Of a stretch of 64,000 nucleotides of DNA, positions 52,501-61,982 are shown one piece after another. Positions within the stretch are counted from its first letter, which is position 1. Every line of letters begins with the position of its first letter. The notes beneath the pieces are model-generated. The model did not search any database. It was not told the origin of the DNA and was given only the letters and a program-made list of their open reading frames with translations. Source of the stretch: Erythrobacter donghaensis (GTDB lineage: Bacteria > Pseudomonadota > Alphaproteobacteria > Sphingomonadales > Sphingomonadaceae); contig NZ_MUYG01000006.1 in the NCBI RefSeq assembly GCF_002155425.1, positions 124,001-188,000 on the forward strand, read 5' to 3'. The position numbers and the translations under genes were made by a program.

Positions 52501-53270
52501 CCGCCCCCCTCCCAATCGGGAATCGGCTTCAGCACCTTGAACTTCTCCTTCGCGGGCTTCCTGCCCAGATCGGGGAAGTCGATCGCCTCGGGCTCCGCGT
52601 GGGAATCGGGGATGCGTGAGAGCAGATCGCGCACCAGAGTCAGCCGGCCGCGCCGCTGGTCGTTGAAGTCTACCAGCGTCCACGGCGCGTGTTCGGTGTG
52701 GGTCGCCTTGAGCATCGCCTCGCGCGCCTTGGTGTAATCGTCGTATTTCTCGCGCGCGGCGAGGTCGATGGGGGAGAGCTTCCAGCGCTTCAAGGGATCG
52801 TCGAGCCGTTCGCGCAGGCGTTCCTCCTGCTTCTCCTGATCAGCGGCGAGCCAATATTTGAACAGCAGGATTCCGTCATCGACGAGCAACTTCTCGAAGG
52901 CGGGCACGGCCTTGAGGAACGCCTCGACCTGTTCGGGCGAGGCATAGCCCATGACCCGCTCCACCCCTGCGCGGTTGTACCAGCTGCGGTCGAACAGGAC
53001 GATCTCGCCCGCGGTCGGCAGGTGGGCGACATAGCGCTGGAAGTACCACTGGCCCATCTCCGCCTCGGTCGGCTTGGTCAGGGCGACGGTGCGACACTGG
53101 CGCGGGTTGAGTTCTGCGCGCACCGCGCTGATCGCCCCGCCCTTGCCTGCGGTGTCGCGCCCCTCGAACAGCACCACCACGCGCGCGCCGGTGGCCTTGA
53201 CCCAGCGCGCCATGCTGACCAGTTCGAGCGTCAGCGGCGCGAGCGCCGCCTCGTAATCCTTGCGCTTCAT
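52497..53270 (-). CDS. ppk2: Polyphosphate kinase 2 family protein
   Basis: 257 aa from ATG 53270 (a GTG two codons earlier is also possible). Walker A EGRDTAGKGG (Lys43), lid region YFQRYVAHLP and Walker B VLFDRSWYNRAGVERVMG. It transfers phosphate between polyphosphate and nucleotides; the short single-domain form fits class I-II PPK2. Convergent and overlapping by 4 nt with the hydratase gene, divergent from phenylalanine hydroxylase. Confidence 0.95.
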   Translation of the reverse strand: MKRKDYEAALAPLTLELVSMARWVKATGARVVVLFEGRDTAGKGGAISAVRAELNPRQCRTVALTKPTEAEMGQWYFQRYVAHLPTAGEIVLFDRSWYNRAGVERVMGYASPEQVEAFLKAVPAFEKLLVDDGILLFKYWLAADQEKQEERLRERLDDPLKRWKLSPIDLAAREKYDDYTKAREAMLKATHTEHAPWTLVDFNDQRRGRLTLVRDLLSRIPDSHAEPEAIDFPDLGRKPAKEKFKVLKPIPDWEGGG

Positions 53271-53331
53271 CCCCACAGACGCCTCTCCCCATTTGTCCTG
53301 ACGCGGCTAAGGTAGTATCATCTGCAACGAT

Positions 53332-54270
53332 ATGGCCACGCTTACAGACACCCAGCCCGATTTCACCACTCTGCCAGAGATGTCAGCCGATGTCTTTACC
53401 GCCCCACTCGCCCGCCCGGCGCATGTCGGGGAGGACTGGCTGGAGCCCGCGCAGACCGCCTACACCGCCGAAGATCACGGCGTGTGGGACGATCTCTTCG
53501 CCCGCCAGATGGAGGTGCTCCCGGGACGGGCGTGCAGCGCCTTCCTGGCGGGGCTCGAGAAGCTTGATCTCGGGCGCGGGGGCATTCCTGAATTCGGCGC
53601 ACTGTCCGAGGAACTCGGCGCGCTGACCGGATGGAGCGTGGTGCCGGTGCCGATGCTGATCCCCGATCACGTATTCTTCTGGCACCTCGCCAACCGCCGT
53701 TTCCCGGCGGGCAATTTCATCCGCACGCGCGAAACCTTCGATTACATTCAGGAACCCGACGTCTTCCACGACGTGTTCGGCCACGTGCCGATGCTCACCG
53801 ATCCGGTCTATGCCGACTACATGCAGGAATATGGCCGCGCCGGGTGGAAGGCGATGCGCTACAACCGCTTGAAGGCGCTGGGCGCGCTCTATTGGTACAC
53901 GGTCGAATTCGGGCTGATCGAGGAGGCGGACGGCGTGCGCGCCTATGGTGCGGGAATCCTCTCCGGCCCGACCGAGGCGCGGTTTGCCGTCGAGGCGGAA
54001 AGCCCCAACCGCATCATGCTCAACGTCGACCGGGTGATGCGTACCGATTACGTCATCAGCGATCTGCAACCGACCTATTTCGTGATCCCAAGCTTCGCCG
54101 ATCTCTACCGCCAGACGGTGGAGCGCGATTTCGACCGGCTCTATCGCAGCCTCCCGGCGGGGTTCACCTATGCCAATTCGGCAGTGATCGATGTCGACAA
54201 CGTGATGCATCGGGGCACGCAGGAATACCACCTGCGCGGCGGGCGCGGCAGCGGGGCGGTCCCGGTCTAG
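53332..54270 (+). CDS. phhA: Phenylalanine 4-monooxygenase
   Basis: 312 aa, bacterial single-domain form. Converts phenylalanine to tyrosine with tetrahydrobiopterin or pterin and Fe(II). The iron ligands are His146 and His151 in PDVFHDVFGHVPML and Glu192 in YWYTVEFGL; the pterin-binding region FNYIQ-like appears as FDYIQEPD. Lacks the N-terminal ACT regulatory domain of animal enzymes. No phhB or homogentisate gene is nearby. Confidence 0.96.
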   Translation: MATLTDTQPDFTTLPEMSADVFTAPLARPAHVGEDWLEPAQTAYTAEDHGVWDDLFARQMEVLPGRACSAFLAGLEKLDLGRGGIPEFGALSEELGALTGWSVVPVPMLIPDHVFFWHLANRRFPAGNFIRTRETFDYIQEPDVFHDVFGHVPMLTDPVYADYMQEYGRAGWKAMRYNRLKALGALYWYTVEFGLIEEADGVRAYGAGILSGPTEARFAVEAESPNRIMLNVDRVMRTDYVISDLQPTYFVIPSFADLYRQTVERDFDRLYRSLPAGFTYANSAVIDVDNVMHRGTQEYHLRGGRGSGAVPV

Positions 54271-54280
54271 AAACAGGAAA

Positions 54281-54308
54281 GCGGCCCGGAACCGAAGTCC
54301 CGGGCCGC
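54281..54308. terminator. Hairpin between convergent phhA and lipoprotein genes
   Basis: GCGGCCCGG pairs with CCGGGCCGC over a 10-nt loop, 10 nt after the phhA stop. No T-run follows, so its termination strength is uncertain. Confidence 0.6.
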
Positions 54309-54349
54309 CTGATCGCGCTTTGACCGTTACTGGCCAGGAAGCGTCGCGA

Positions 54350-54613
54350 TTACTGGCCGGTGGCCTCGTCCATGGCTTCGCCCTGCTTTTCCATGGCGTC
54401 GGCCTTGTCTTCGGCCTTTTCGACCATCGCATCTTCCTGCGCGTCGGTGATCTGGCCGGCATCTTCCATCGCATCGGCCTTGTCGTCGACGGCTTCGGCG
54501 TTCTGCTCGCCGGCGTCTTCCATGGCGTTCTCGTTCGGGCCCTCGCAGGCGGCGAGCGACAGGCCGAGGGCGGCGGCGAGGATAGTGGCGGTATGCTTGG
54601 CTGTGAACTTCAT
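54350..54613 (-). CDS. Small acidic Met/Ala/Asp-rich lipoprotein
   Basis: 87 aa from ATG 54613. Lipobox LGLSLAAC (Cys23) after MKFTAKHTATILAAA. The mature 65 residues consist of imperfect repeats of KADAMEDAG/KADAMEKQG, highly acidic and predicted helical. A likely abundant outer-membrane lipoprotein of coiled-coil type; no family recognised. The frame extends upstream to 54742 but not with protein-like content. Confidence 0.8.
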   Translation of the reverse strand: MKFTAKHTATILAAALGLSLAACEGPNENAMEDAGEQNAEAVDDKADAMEDAGQITDAQEDAMVEKAEDKADAMEKQGEAMDEATGQ

Positions 54614-54704
54614 GACGCTCTCCATTAACGGCGCAGCAGGCGCGTGCCTGCCAGACCGCATCAAAGAGCGTGCGCGCGGCAATGTTCCATCGCCCTGCGG
54701 AATT

Positions 54705-54968
54705 TTACGTGCCGGACGGAACCTTGCGCCGAACGAGGGCATGATAAAGCACCAACGCAGCCGATGTTGCGGCCAGCGCGATGCCGAGGCTGAGGAAGGA
54801 CAGGCTGCCGATCATCGTGCCGTCATTGGCGATCTCACCCGCGATCACCGAGACCACCATGCCCAGCAGCACCTGACGCAGAATCACGCCCGGCGCTTCC
54901 GTGCGCGCGAGGATCGAGGCCAGCCAGCCCAGAGTAGCCCCCAACACGATCAGCACCAGCAACGCCAT
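54705..54968 (-). CDS. Small membrane protein, GlsB/YeaQ/YmgE-like
   Basis: 87 aa from ATG 54968: MALLVLIVLGATLGWLASIL, then LLGMVVSVIAGEIAND and SLGIALAATSAALVLYHALV, i.e. three hydrophobic helices with a basic tail. The GATLGWLAS and following Gly-spaced helix resemble transglycosylase-associated/stress membrane proteins. Assignment tentative. Confidence 0.65.
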   Translation of the reverse strand: MALLVLIVLGATLGWLASILARTEAPGVILRQVLLGMVVSVIAGEIANDGTMIGSLSFLSLGIALAATSAALVLYHALVRRKVPSGT

Positions 54969-55065
54969 TTTGTCTGCAATCTCCGTGAAACCGCCGGCAC
55001 GTCGCAATGTGCGCGGGTTCACCTCCCAAACCAGCAGACACGCGGTCGGTTCCAAAGAGTTGCGG

Positions 55066-55869
55066 TTATCGCAGCGTCAGCCACGCAAGGCCGACTGTCC
55101 CCGCCACGATCCGGTACCACGCGAAGGGGGCAAAACCGATGCGGGTGATGATCGCGACGAACAGCTTCACCACCACCAGCGCAGTCACGAAGCCGACCAC
55201 CGAGCCGATCCCGATCAGCTCCATGTCGCGCGAGGTCAGGTCAGCGCCGTATTTTGCCAGCTGATAGATGGTCGCGCCGCTGAGCGTCGGGACGGCGAGG
55301 AAGAAGCTGAATTCGGCCGCCGTCTTGCGGTCCACGCCGAAGGCCATTGCCCCGAGGATGGTCGCGCCCGAGCGGCTGACGCCAGGGATCATCGCGAGGC
55401 ACTGGACGAGGCCGATCAGCACCGCGGTGCGCAGCGGCACGCCCGAGACGCCCGGGCCTTCCGCCGGCGGATTGGCCCAGCGCTCGATAGCGAGGATCGC
55501 AATGCCGCCGATGATCAGCGACCAGCAGACCAGCACCGCATTGCCGAGCATGGTCTCGATCATGTCGCCAAACGCCAGCCCCAGCAGCACCGCGGGAAAG
55601 AACGCGATCAGCAGATTGCGCACGAAAGCGACCGCGCCTTTCTCGAACCCCAGCAGGCCCTTGGCCACGTCCCAGAAGGTGCGCCAGTAAAGCACCACGA
55701 TGGCAAGGATCGCGGCGGGCTGGATGGCGATGTTGAACACCTCCCACTCGCTCTGGTCGAAGCCCAGCAGTTCGGTGGCGAGGATGAGGTGCCCGGTCGA
55801 GGACACGGGGAGAAACTCGGTCAGTCCTTCAAGGATGCCGAGCAGGATGGCAGCGAGCGTGTCGGTCAT
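55066..55869 (-). CDS. uppP: Undecaprenyl-diphosphatase
   Basis: 267 aa (BacA/UppP). Dephosphorylates undecaprenyl pyrophosphate to recycle the carrier for peptidoglycan and polysaccharide synthesis. Signature motifs: GILEGLTEFLPVSSTGHLIL near the N-terminus and MIPGVSRSGATILGAM (about 160-175), with about eight helices. Complete. Confidence 0.97.
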   Translation of the reverse strand: MTDTLAAILLGILEGLTEFLPVSSTGHLILATELLGFDQSEWEVFNIAIQPAAILAIVVLYWRTFWDVAKGLLGFEKGAVAFVRNLLIAFFPAVLLGLAFGDMIETMLGNAVLVCWSLIIGGIAILAIERWANPPAEGPGVSGVPLRTAVLIGLVQCLAMIPGVSRSGATILGAMAFGVDRKTAAEFSFFLAVPTLSGATIYQLAKYGADLTSRDMELIGIGSVVGFVTALVVVKLFVAIITRIGFAPFAWYRIVAGTVGLAWLTLR

Positions 55870-55904
55870 GGCGGCAGGGCTTTGACGAGCAGGGCGGGCA
55901 AGTC

Positions 55905-55939
55905 AAACCAAAAGGCCCGCCCGGATGATCCGGCGGGCC
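55905..55939 (-). terminator. Rho-independent terminator (minus strand)
   Basis: On the minus strand GGCCCGCC-(GGAT..ATCC)-GGCGGGCC is followed by TTTTGGTTTG. It ends transcription from the M13 peptidase gene before uppP. Further GC-rich hairpins (for example GTGCCCGC-ggat-GCGGGCAC at 56041-56060) fill the rest of the gap. Confidence 0.8.
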
Positions 55940-56073
55940 AATGGGATCCATCTCACTCGGCCCGCCATAGGACGGGCCGCGAGCGCAAGCGCGCGAGCCG
56001 CAGGCGCCCGGAGCGTAGCGGAGGAACAGCGCCGAGGATGTGCCCGCGGATGCGGGCACACCAACGAGAACGC

Positions 56074-58242
56074 TTACCAGATGCGCACGCGCTCTTCGGG
56101 CGGGATGTACATCGCGTCGCCCGGCTTGACGTCGAAGGCCGCGTACCATTCGTCGAGGTTCCGCACGACGCCGTTGACGCGGTATTCTTCGGGGCTGTGG
56201 CTATCGGTGACCAGGCGATTGCGGTAATTCGCCTCACGCTGGGTGGAGCGCCACACCTGCGCCCAGGCGAGGAAGAAGCGCTGGTCGCCGGTCAGCCCGT
56301 CGATCACCGGCACGTCCTTGCCCTTGGTCGCCAGCTTGTAGGCGCGGTAGGCCATCGAGAGCCCGCCGACATCGCCGATGTTCTCGCCCAGCGTCAAACG
56401 CCCGTTGACGCAGGTAGCGCCTGCATCGAGCGGGCAGAAGGCGTTGTACTGCGCCACCAGCCGGTTGCCGAGCGTATCGAAGGCGGCGCGGTCTTCGTCG
56501 GTCCACCAGTTGCGCAGCGCGCCCGAGGCATCGGACTTCGAACCCTGATCGTCGAAACCGTGGCCGATCTCGTGCCCGATCACACCGCCGATCGCGCCGT
56601 AATTGACGGCGATATCGTTGGTCAGCGCGAAGAACGGCTGCTGGAGAATGCCGGCGGGGAAGACGATCTCGTTCTTCACCGAGTTGTAATAGGCGTTCAC
56701 CGTCTGCGGCAGCATGCCCCACTCGGTGCGGTCAATCGGCTCGCCCAGCTTGGCGACATTGTCCGCCTGCCGCCACTTCGCCGATGCCATGCGGTTGGCG
56801 ATCGGATCGCCGGGGGTGATGGCGAGGCCCTCATAGGTTTCGAGATTGGGACGGTAGCCGATCTTGGGATCGAAGCTGTCGAGCTTGGCGAGCGCCTGAG
56901 TCTTGGTCGCCTCACCCATCCAGTCGATCTCGGCAATCGATTCGCGCAGCGCCAGACGCAGGTTTGCCACCAGCTCGTCCATCGCGGCCTTGTTCTCGGG
57001 CGGGAAATAGCGCGCGACATATTCCTTGCCGATCAGCTCGCCGAGCAGGCCCTCGGATTCGCCGATGGCGCGCTTCCAGCGGGGGCGCTGTTCGGGGGTG
57101 CCGCGCAGGGTCTTGCCGTAGAATTCGAAGCTCGCCGCATCGAAACGCGCGGGCAGCACCGCGGCGTGATCCGACAGGAACTCCTTCGCCATCCACGCCT
57201 GCAAGGTCGCGACTGGCGTCTCGCCCAGCAGTTTGAGCATCCCCGGCAGGCCGGTGCCGATCTTGGCGAGGGTTTTCTCGTCGAGCTTGTACTGCGCGAT
57301 TTCCTCCGCCGTGGGCGGCATCAGGCTGACGACGAAGCCGGGGCTCTGCGCGATCCCGATTTTCTCGATCATCGCCGCGACCGGCACCTTGCCGCTGATT
57401 GCGGCGAGTTCATCGGCGCTCAGGAGGTTGTAGGTGAGATCGCGGTTGCGGCGCACCGCACGATCCCACGCCACTTCGCGGGCGATCCGGTCCTCGAAGG
57501 CATAGACCGCCTCGGCCGCCGCCGCAGGATCGGCATAGCCCGCCTCGCCCAGCAGGAAGGCGAGATATTCCTTGTAGCTGGCCTGGATCGCCTGACCCTT
57601 CTCGCTGGTATCGAGATAGTAATCGCGATCCGGCATCCCCAGCCCGCCAAAGCCGACATTGGCGATGTGGCGATCGGGCTGCTTGGCATCGATCCCCACG
57701 CCTGCGCCGATCGGGCTGGCAAAGCCGGGCTCGGCCCAGAGCATCGCCAGATCATCGAGGCTCCCCGCGCCGAAGATGCGCGCAAGGTATGGCTGCGCCG
57801 GGGCTAGGCCTGCCGCTTCGATCGCTTCGGTGTCGAGATAGGTGCGATAGGCATCGAGGATGCGGCGCTCGTCGTCCGAGAGGCTGGCGGCGTCCTTGGC
57901 GGCCAGATCGTCCATCAGCGCCTTGACGTCATAGGTGCTCTTCTCGCCCAGCAGTGTGAAGGCGCCGATCCGGCTGAATTCGGGCGGGAGCGGGTTGGCA
58001 TCGATCCACGTCTTGTTGGCATAGGCGTTGAAATCGTCGCCCGGCTTGATGTCCTCGGCAAGATATTCGGGATCGAAGCCCCAGGTGCCGAAGCTCATGG
58101 TCGGCAGCGCGGCAGCGGCGGCATCGGTGCCGGCCTGCAGCAGATCGTTGTGCTCCGCGTGGTCGTGCGCCTCGTCGGCGAAGGCGGGTGCGGCGAGCGC
58201 AAGCAGGCTTGCGCCGATCAAGGCGGCGGTTCTGGTGATCAT
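56074..58242 (-). CDS. M13 family zinc metallopeptidase (PepO/neprilysin type), exported
   Basis: 722 aa. Signal peptide MITRTAALIGASLLALAAPAFA. M13 N-terminal domain begins ...DIKPGDDFNAYANKTWIDANPLPPE. Zinc site VIGHEIGHGFDDQGS (about 556-570) with third ligand Glu in GENIGDVGG (about 618), substrate-binding NAYYNSVKNEIVFPAGILQQPFF, and C-terminal VRIW ending typical of the family (CXXW-like, here without Cys). Periplasmic oligopeptidase. A His/Asp-rich patch follows the signal. Confidence 0.94.
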   Translation of the reverse strand: MITRTAALIGASLLALAAPAFADEAHDHAEHNDLLQAGTDAAAAALPTMSFGTWGFDPEYLAEDIKPGDDFNAYANKTWIDANPLPPEFSRIGAFTLLGEKSTYDVKALMDDLAAKDAASLSDDERRILDAYRTYLDTEAIEAAGLAPAQPYLARIFGAGSLDDLAMLWAEPGFASPIGAGVGIDAKQPDRHIANVGFGGLGMPDRDYYLDTSEKGQAIQASYKEYLAFLLGEAGYADPAAAAEAVYAFEDRIAREVAWDRAVRRNRDLTYNLLSADELAAISGKVPVAAMIEKIGIAQSPGFVVSLMPPTAEEIAQYKLDEKTLAKIGTGLPGMLKLLGETPVATLQAWMAKEFLSDHAAVLPARFDAASFEFYGKTLRGTPEQRPRWKRAIGESEGLLGELIGKEYVARYFPPENKAAMDELVANLRLALRESIAEIDWMGEATKTQALAKLDSFDPKIGYRPNLETYEGLAITPGDPIANRMASAKWRQADNVAKLGEPIDRTEWGMLPQTVNAYYNSVKNEIVFPAGILQQPFFALTNDIAVNYGAIGGVIGHEIGHGFDDQGSKSDASGALRNWWTDEDRAAFDTLGNRLVAQYNAFCPLDAGATCVNGRLTLGENIGDVGGLSMAYRAYKLATKGKDVPVIDGLTGDQRFFLAWAQVWRSTQREANYRNRLVTDSHSPEEYRVNGVVRNLDEWYAAFDVKPGDAMYIPPEERVRIW

Positions 58243-58352
58243 GGTGCGATAGTCCCCGAAAAGCGTGCAGCAGTTGGTCTGCGATGCGTCACACTAACGC
58301 GGCACACGCCAAAGGGTTGCGCTTCGTCAGCCGGAAAAAGCTTTTCGTCGAT

Positions 58353-60227
58353 TTACGCAGCCGCGCCCGTGAATTGCAGGCTGGCAAGGCGCGCGTAGAG
58401 CCCGCCGGCCTTGCTCAGCGCGTCATGCGTGCCCTGTTCAACGATCCGGCCGTCTTCCAACACCACGATCCGGTCAGCCGCGCGCACCGTGGCGAGGCGG
58501 TGGGCGATCACCAGCGTGGTGCGGTTTGCCATCAACCCGTCGAGCGCCTGCTGGACCAGCTGCTCGCTCTCGGCATCCAGCGCGCTGGTCGCCTCATCGA
58601 GCAGCAGGATCGGCGCATCACGCAGCAGCGCGCGGGCGATCGCGACGCGCTGTTGCTGCCCGCCCGACAATTGCGTGCCGCCTTCGCCAAGATAGGTGTC
58701 GAGGCCCTGCGGCAGAGCGCGCAGAAAAGTCTCGGCATTGGCAGCGCGGGCGGCCTGCCAGATGTCCTCGTCGGTGGCATCCCACTTCCCGTAGCGCAGA
58801 TTGTCGCGCGCATTGGCGCTGAACAGCACCCCGTCCTGCGGCACCAGTGCCAGCCGGGCGCGGATATCGGCAGGATCGGCACTGGTCAGCGGCACGCCGT
58901 CCATGCGGATGGTGCCGCCCTGCGGATCGTAGAACCGCTCGACCAGCTGGAAGATCGTCGATTTGCCCGCGCCCGAAGGCCCGACGATGGCAACCGTCTC
59001 CCCCGGCTCGATCTCGAGCGTGAAGTCCTTGAGCGCCGCAGTCTCGGGGCGGGCGGGATAGCGGAAGGTGACATTGCGGAACGACAGGCTGCCGCGCGCC
59101 GGTTCGGGCAGGCGTTCGGGCCGGGCCGGAGCGGCGATTTCGGGGCGGGCTTCGAGCAGTTCGGCCAGCCGGCTCGCCGCGCCCGCGCCGCGCAGCAGAT
59201 CGCCATAGACTTCTGTGAGCGAGCCAAGCGCGCCGGCCACCAGCCCGCCGGTGATGACGAAGCCGGTGATCGTGCCGCCGCTGATTTCCCCCGTAGTCAC
59301 CGCAATCGCGCCGCGCCACATCACCAGCGTCACGCCGCCGAAAACCAGCAGAATCACCACCGATGTCATGGCCGCGCGCAGCAAAATGCGCCGCCGCGCG
59401 GTATCGAAGGTCGCCTCGACCACGCTGGCGAAGCGTTCGCCCTCACGCTGCTGCTGGCCGAAGCTCTGGACGATCTTCATCGCCGAGAGCACCTCGGTCA
59501 CATAGGCGCCCACGTCGGCAATGCGGTCCTGACTGGAGCGCGAGACATTGCGGATCTTGCGCCCGAAGAAGACGATCGGCGCGATCACCAGCGGAATGCC
59601 GATCAAGAGGCCCAGCGTCAGCGAAGGCGCAAGAAAGATCAGCAACCCGATCCCGCCGATTGCGGTGAGCGAATTGCGCAAGGCCACCGAAACCGTGGTG
59701 CCGACCACGTTTTCGATGACCGCGGTATCGCTCGTCATCCGGCTGGAGATTTCCTTGGGGCTGTTGACCTCATAGAACCCGGGCGAAAGACGCAGCAAGT
59801 TGTTCTGCACCTTCAGACGGATATCGGCCACCACCCGCTCGCCCAGCCAGCTGACGTAATAAAAGCGCAGCGCCGTGCCGATGCCGAGAATCACGACGAT
59901 CATCAGCAGGTATTGGAAGGCATGGGCGATATCGTCGGTCGATGCACCGCTGGTGAAGGCCTCGTCCACGATCACCTTGAAGCGCCAGGGGATCGCCAGC
60001 GTGGCGGCCGAGGTGATCACCAGTGCGAGCAGCGCGAAGCCGATCTGCCGCGGATATTGCAGCGCTGCGCCGAACACCATCCGCAAGGGCGCGAGCGAGC
60101 GCGCCTTGGCCGGTTGTTCGCCGGGTTCGCTATCCTCTGGCAGCACCGCGGCCACCGCATCGCCCGCTGCTTCGGGCAGGCTCTCAGGGGTGTCGGACAG
60201 CTCGCGCTCGGGGGGTTCGCCATGCAT
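58353..60227 (-). CDS. MsbA-like ABC exporter (fused permease-ATPase)
   Basis: 624 aa half-transporter. After a 45-residue acidic N-terminus come six membrane helices (about 65-330), then the ATPase: AIVGPSGAGKSTIFQLVERFYDP (Walker A about 417), TQLSGGQQQRVAIARALLRDAPILLLDEATSALD (signature and Walker B, about 520-545) and IVLEDGRIVEQGTHDAL. Family members flip lipids, export peptides or drugs; the best guess is a lipid A/multidrug exporter, but the substrate cannot be told. Confidence 0.93.
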   Translation of the reverse strand: MHGEPPERELSDTPESLPEAAGDAVAAVLPEDSEPGEQPAKARSLAPLRMVFGAALQYPRQIGFALLALVITSAATLAIPWRFKVIVDEAFTSGASTDDIAHAFQYLLMIVVILGIGTALRFYYVSWLGERVVADIRLKVQNNLLRLSPGFYEVNSPKEISSRMTSDTAVIENVVGTTVSVALRNSLTAIGGIGLLIFLAPSLTLGLLIGIPLVIAPIVFFGRKIRNVSRSSQDRIADVGAYVTEVLSAMKIVQSFGQQQREGERFASVVEATFDTARRRILLRAAMTSVVILLVFGGVTLVMWRGAIAVTTGEISGGTITGFVITGGLVAGALGSLTEVYGDLLRGAGAASRLAELLEARPEIAAPARPERLPEPARGSLSFRNVTFRYPARPETAALKDFTLEIEPGETVAIVGPSGAGKSTIFQLVERFYDPQGGTIRMDGVPLTSADPADIRARLALVPQDGVLFSANARDNLRYGKWDATDEDIWQAARAANAETFLRALPQGLDTYLGEGGTQLSGGQQQRVAIARALLRDAPILLLDEATSALDAESEQLVQQALDGLMANRTTLVIAHRLATVRAADRIVVLEDGRIVEQGTHDALSKAGGLYARLASLQFTGAAA

Positions 60228-60313
60228 GATCGCAGCGCTCTAGCCGTGTGGCGCGCGAATTTCACGTGCAAAAAGCGGCAAGCCGATCCGCCTGCGCAAT
60301 GGCTCCGCATACA

Positions 60314-60330
60314 ATTGTGCGTTGCACAAT
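60314..60330. promoter_or_regulatory. Inverted repeat ATTGTGC-gtt-GCACAAT upstream of phaZ
   Basis: Perfect 7-bp arms with a 3-nt spacer, centred about 87 bp before the PHA depolymerase start. TGC/GCA-rich palindromes of this kind are bound by the PHA regulator PhaR in several proteobacteria; operator function is inferred. Confidence 0.4.
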
Positions 60331-60408
60331 AGCGGGTGAAGGCGCATCTGTAAGGGCAAGGTGCCGCCGGGATAAGGCGCCAAACCGTTCGTCGCTTGAG
60401 GTAAATCC

Positions 60409-61647
60409 ATGCTTTATCACGCTTATGAGCTTCAGCGCAGCTGGATGAACAGCGCTAGCGCGCTCGCTTCGATCAGCGCCAATGTGCTCGCCAACCCCGC
60501 CAATCCGCTCGCCGCTTTCGGCATGGGGCCGATGGCGGCCAGCGCGCTAGATGTCTTTGCCCATGCCACCGCGCATTACGGCAAGCCCGAATTCGGGATC
60601 GACAGCGTCACCATCGACGGCAAGCCTCACGCGGTGGTGCAATCGACCGTGATGAAACGCCCCTTCGGCGATCTTCTGCGCTTCCGGATCGAAGGCGCAC
60701 CCGCAGATCGCCCGCGCCTGCTGATCGTCGCTCCGATGAGTGGCCACTATGCCACCCTGCTGCGCGGCACGGTGGAGCGTATGGTGGAAAGCTGCGAGGT
60801 GTTCATCACCGACTGGGCCGATGCGCGGATGGTGCCGCAATCGGCGGGCAAGTTCGATCTCGACGACTATATCGATTACCTCATCGACTTCGCCGAACAC
60901 GTCCACGCAGACGCGAACGGCCAGCGCATCCACATGATGGCGGTGTGCCAGCCGAGCGTTCCCGCCTTCGCCGCCACGGCGCTGATGAACCTCCACAAGT
61001 CGCCCGCGACGCCCGCGACGCTCACCATGATGGGCGGGCCGATCGACACGCGCGAATGCCCCACGGTCGTCAACAACATGGCGATGCAGCGCCCGATCGA
61101 ATGGTTCCGCCAGTCGGTGATCGCCACCGTGCCGATGAAGTATCCGGGCGCGGGCCGCCGGGTCTATCCGGGCTTCATGCAGCTTTCCGCCTTCATGAGC
61201 ATGAACCTCTCGAGCCACATGATGAGCCATTACGAGATGTTCAAACACCTCACCATCGGCGACGAGGCGAGCGCGCAGGCGACCAAGACCTTCTACGACG
61301 AATATCGCGCGGTCTGCGACATGACGGCGGAGTTCTATCTGCAGACAGTGGAGGAGGTGTTCCAGAACCACTCGATCCCCAAGGGCGAGTTCCGCCACAA
61401 GGGCGAGCTGGTCGACATCACGCAGATCACCGACACCGCGCTGCTGGCGATCGAAGGGGAGCGGGACGATATCTCCGGCCTCGGCCAGACCCGCGCGGCG
61501 CTGAAGCTGACGCCGAACCTCGCCGACGACAAGAAGCGCTACTACATGGCCGAGGGTGCCGGGCATTACGGCATCTTCAACGGCAGCCGCTGGCGCACCA
61601 AGGTCGCGCCGGTGGTCGAGGAATGGATCGCCGCACACGGCGGCTGA
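60409..61647 (+). CDS. phaZ: Intracellular polyhydroxyalkanoate depolymerase
   Basis: 412 aa. Alpha/beta-hydrolase whose nucleophile is a cysteine (MMAVCQPS, Cys180), as in the intracellular PhaZ of Cupriavidus, instead of the serine of a lipase box. N-terminal MLYHAYELQRSWM is the conserved start; ATG 60409 follows TTGAGGT. Other motifs: LLIVAPMSGHYATLLRGTVE, DWADARMVP, and the C-terminal His in EGAGHYGIFNGSRWR. Mobilises stored PHB-type granules. The synthase phaC is not in the window. Confidence 0.95.
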   Translation: MLYHAYELQRSWMNSASALASISANVLANPANPLAAFGMGPMAASALDVFAHATAHYGKPEFGIDSVTIDGKPHAVVQSTVMKRPFGDLLRFRIEGAPADRPRLLIVAPMSGHYATLLRGTVERMVESCEVFITDWADARMVPQSAGKFDLDDYIDYLIDFAEHVHADANGQRIHMMAVCQPSVPAFAATALMNLHKSPATPATLTMMGGPIDTRECPTVVNNMAMQRPIEWFRQSVIATVPMKYPGAGRRVYPGFMQLSAFMSMNLSSHMMSHYEMFKHLTIGDEASAQATKTFYDEYRAVCDMTAEFYLQTVEEVFQNHSIPKGEFRHKGELVDITQITDTALLAIEGERDDISGLGQTRAALKLTPNLADDKKRYYMAEGAGHYGIFNGSRWRTKVAPVVEEWIAAHGG

Positions 61648-61982
61648 TGCGCCGGGAAGAGTGACGGACCGAGCCCTGTCACCCCCGGTCTTCCGGCCAA
61701 TTCAATTGCTGGTGGGGAACTGGCGGTCCGGTCTACCGCGTGGGCCATGAGCGAGCGCGCCGTCGCCACATCCGCCCGTCACAACCCGAAAACAAGGCGC
61801 CCTGAAAGCACGTGGGCGACAGCCTTGATGACTGCCGCCCGATGCACTTGGGTTTCGACCCTATGACCTAAAGCAAAGTAGAACTGGCACAAATGGACAG
61901 ACACTCAACCCAATCATTGAACCGTTTGCTAGTGCCCGACGATGTTCCGTCAAAGACGAGCTCAAGTCAAGATTAAACCGCT
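61648..61982. other. 335-bp intergenic region with AT-richer segment
   Basis: Between phaZ and the convergent beta-helix gene. The first 170 bp are GC-rich and the rest (about 61850-61980) is distinctly AT-richer. I see no tRNA, no intrinsic terminator with T-run and no convincing ORF; a short minus-strand frame coding MKRFNLDLSSSLTEHRRALANG has little support. Confidence 0.4.

Noticed and set aside
54901..57807. 968-codon plus-strand frame across uppP and the M13 peptidase
   Set aside because: It crosses two well-supported minus-strand genes and their terminator and has no recognisable domain.
60255..60270. Second possible parS (ATTTCACGTGCAAAA-like)
   Set aside because: About four mismatches to the 16-bp consensus and not palindromic; probably chance.
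58284..60332. 682-codon plus-strand frame opposite the ABC exporter
   Set aside because: Antisense of a protein with Walker A, signature and Walker B motifs.
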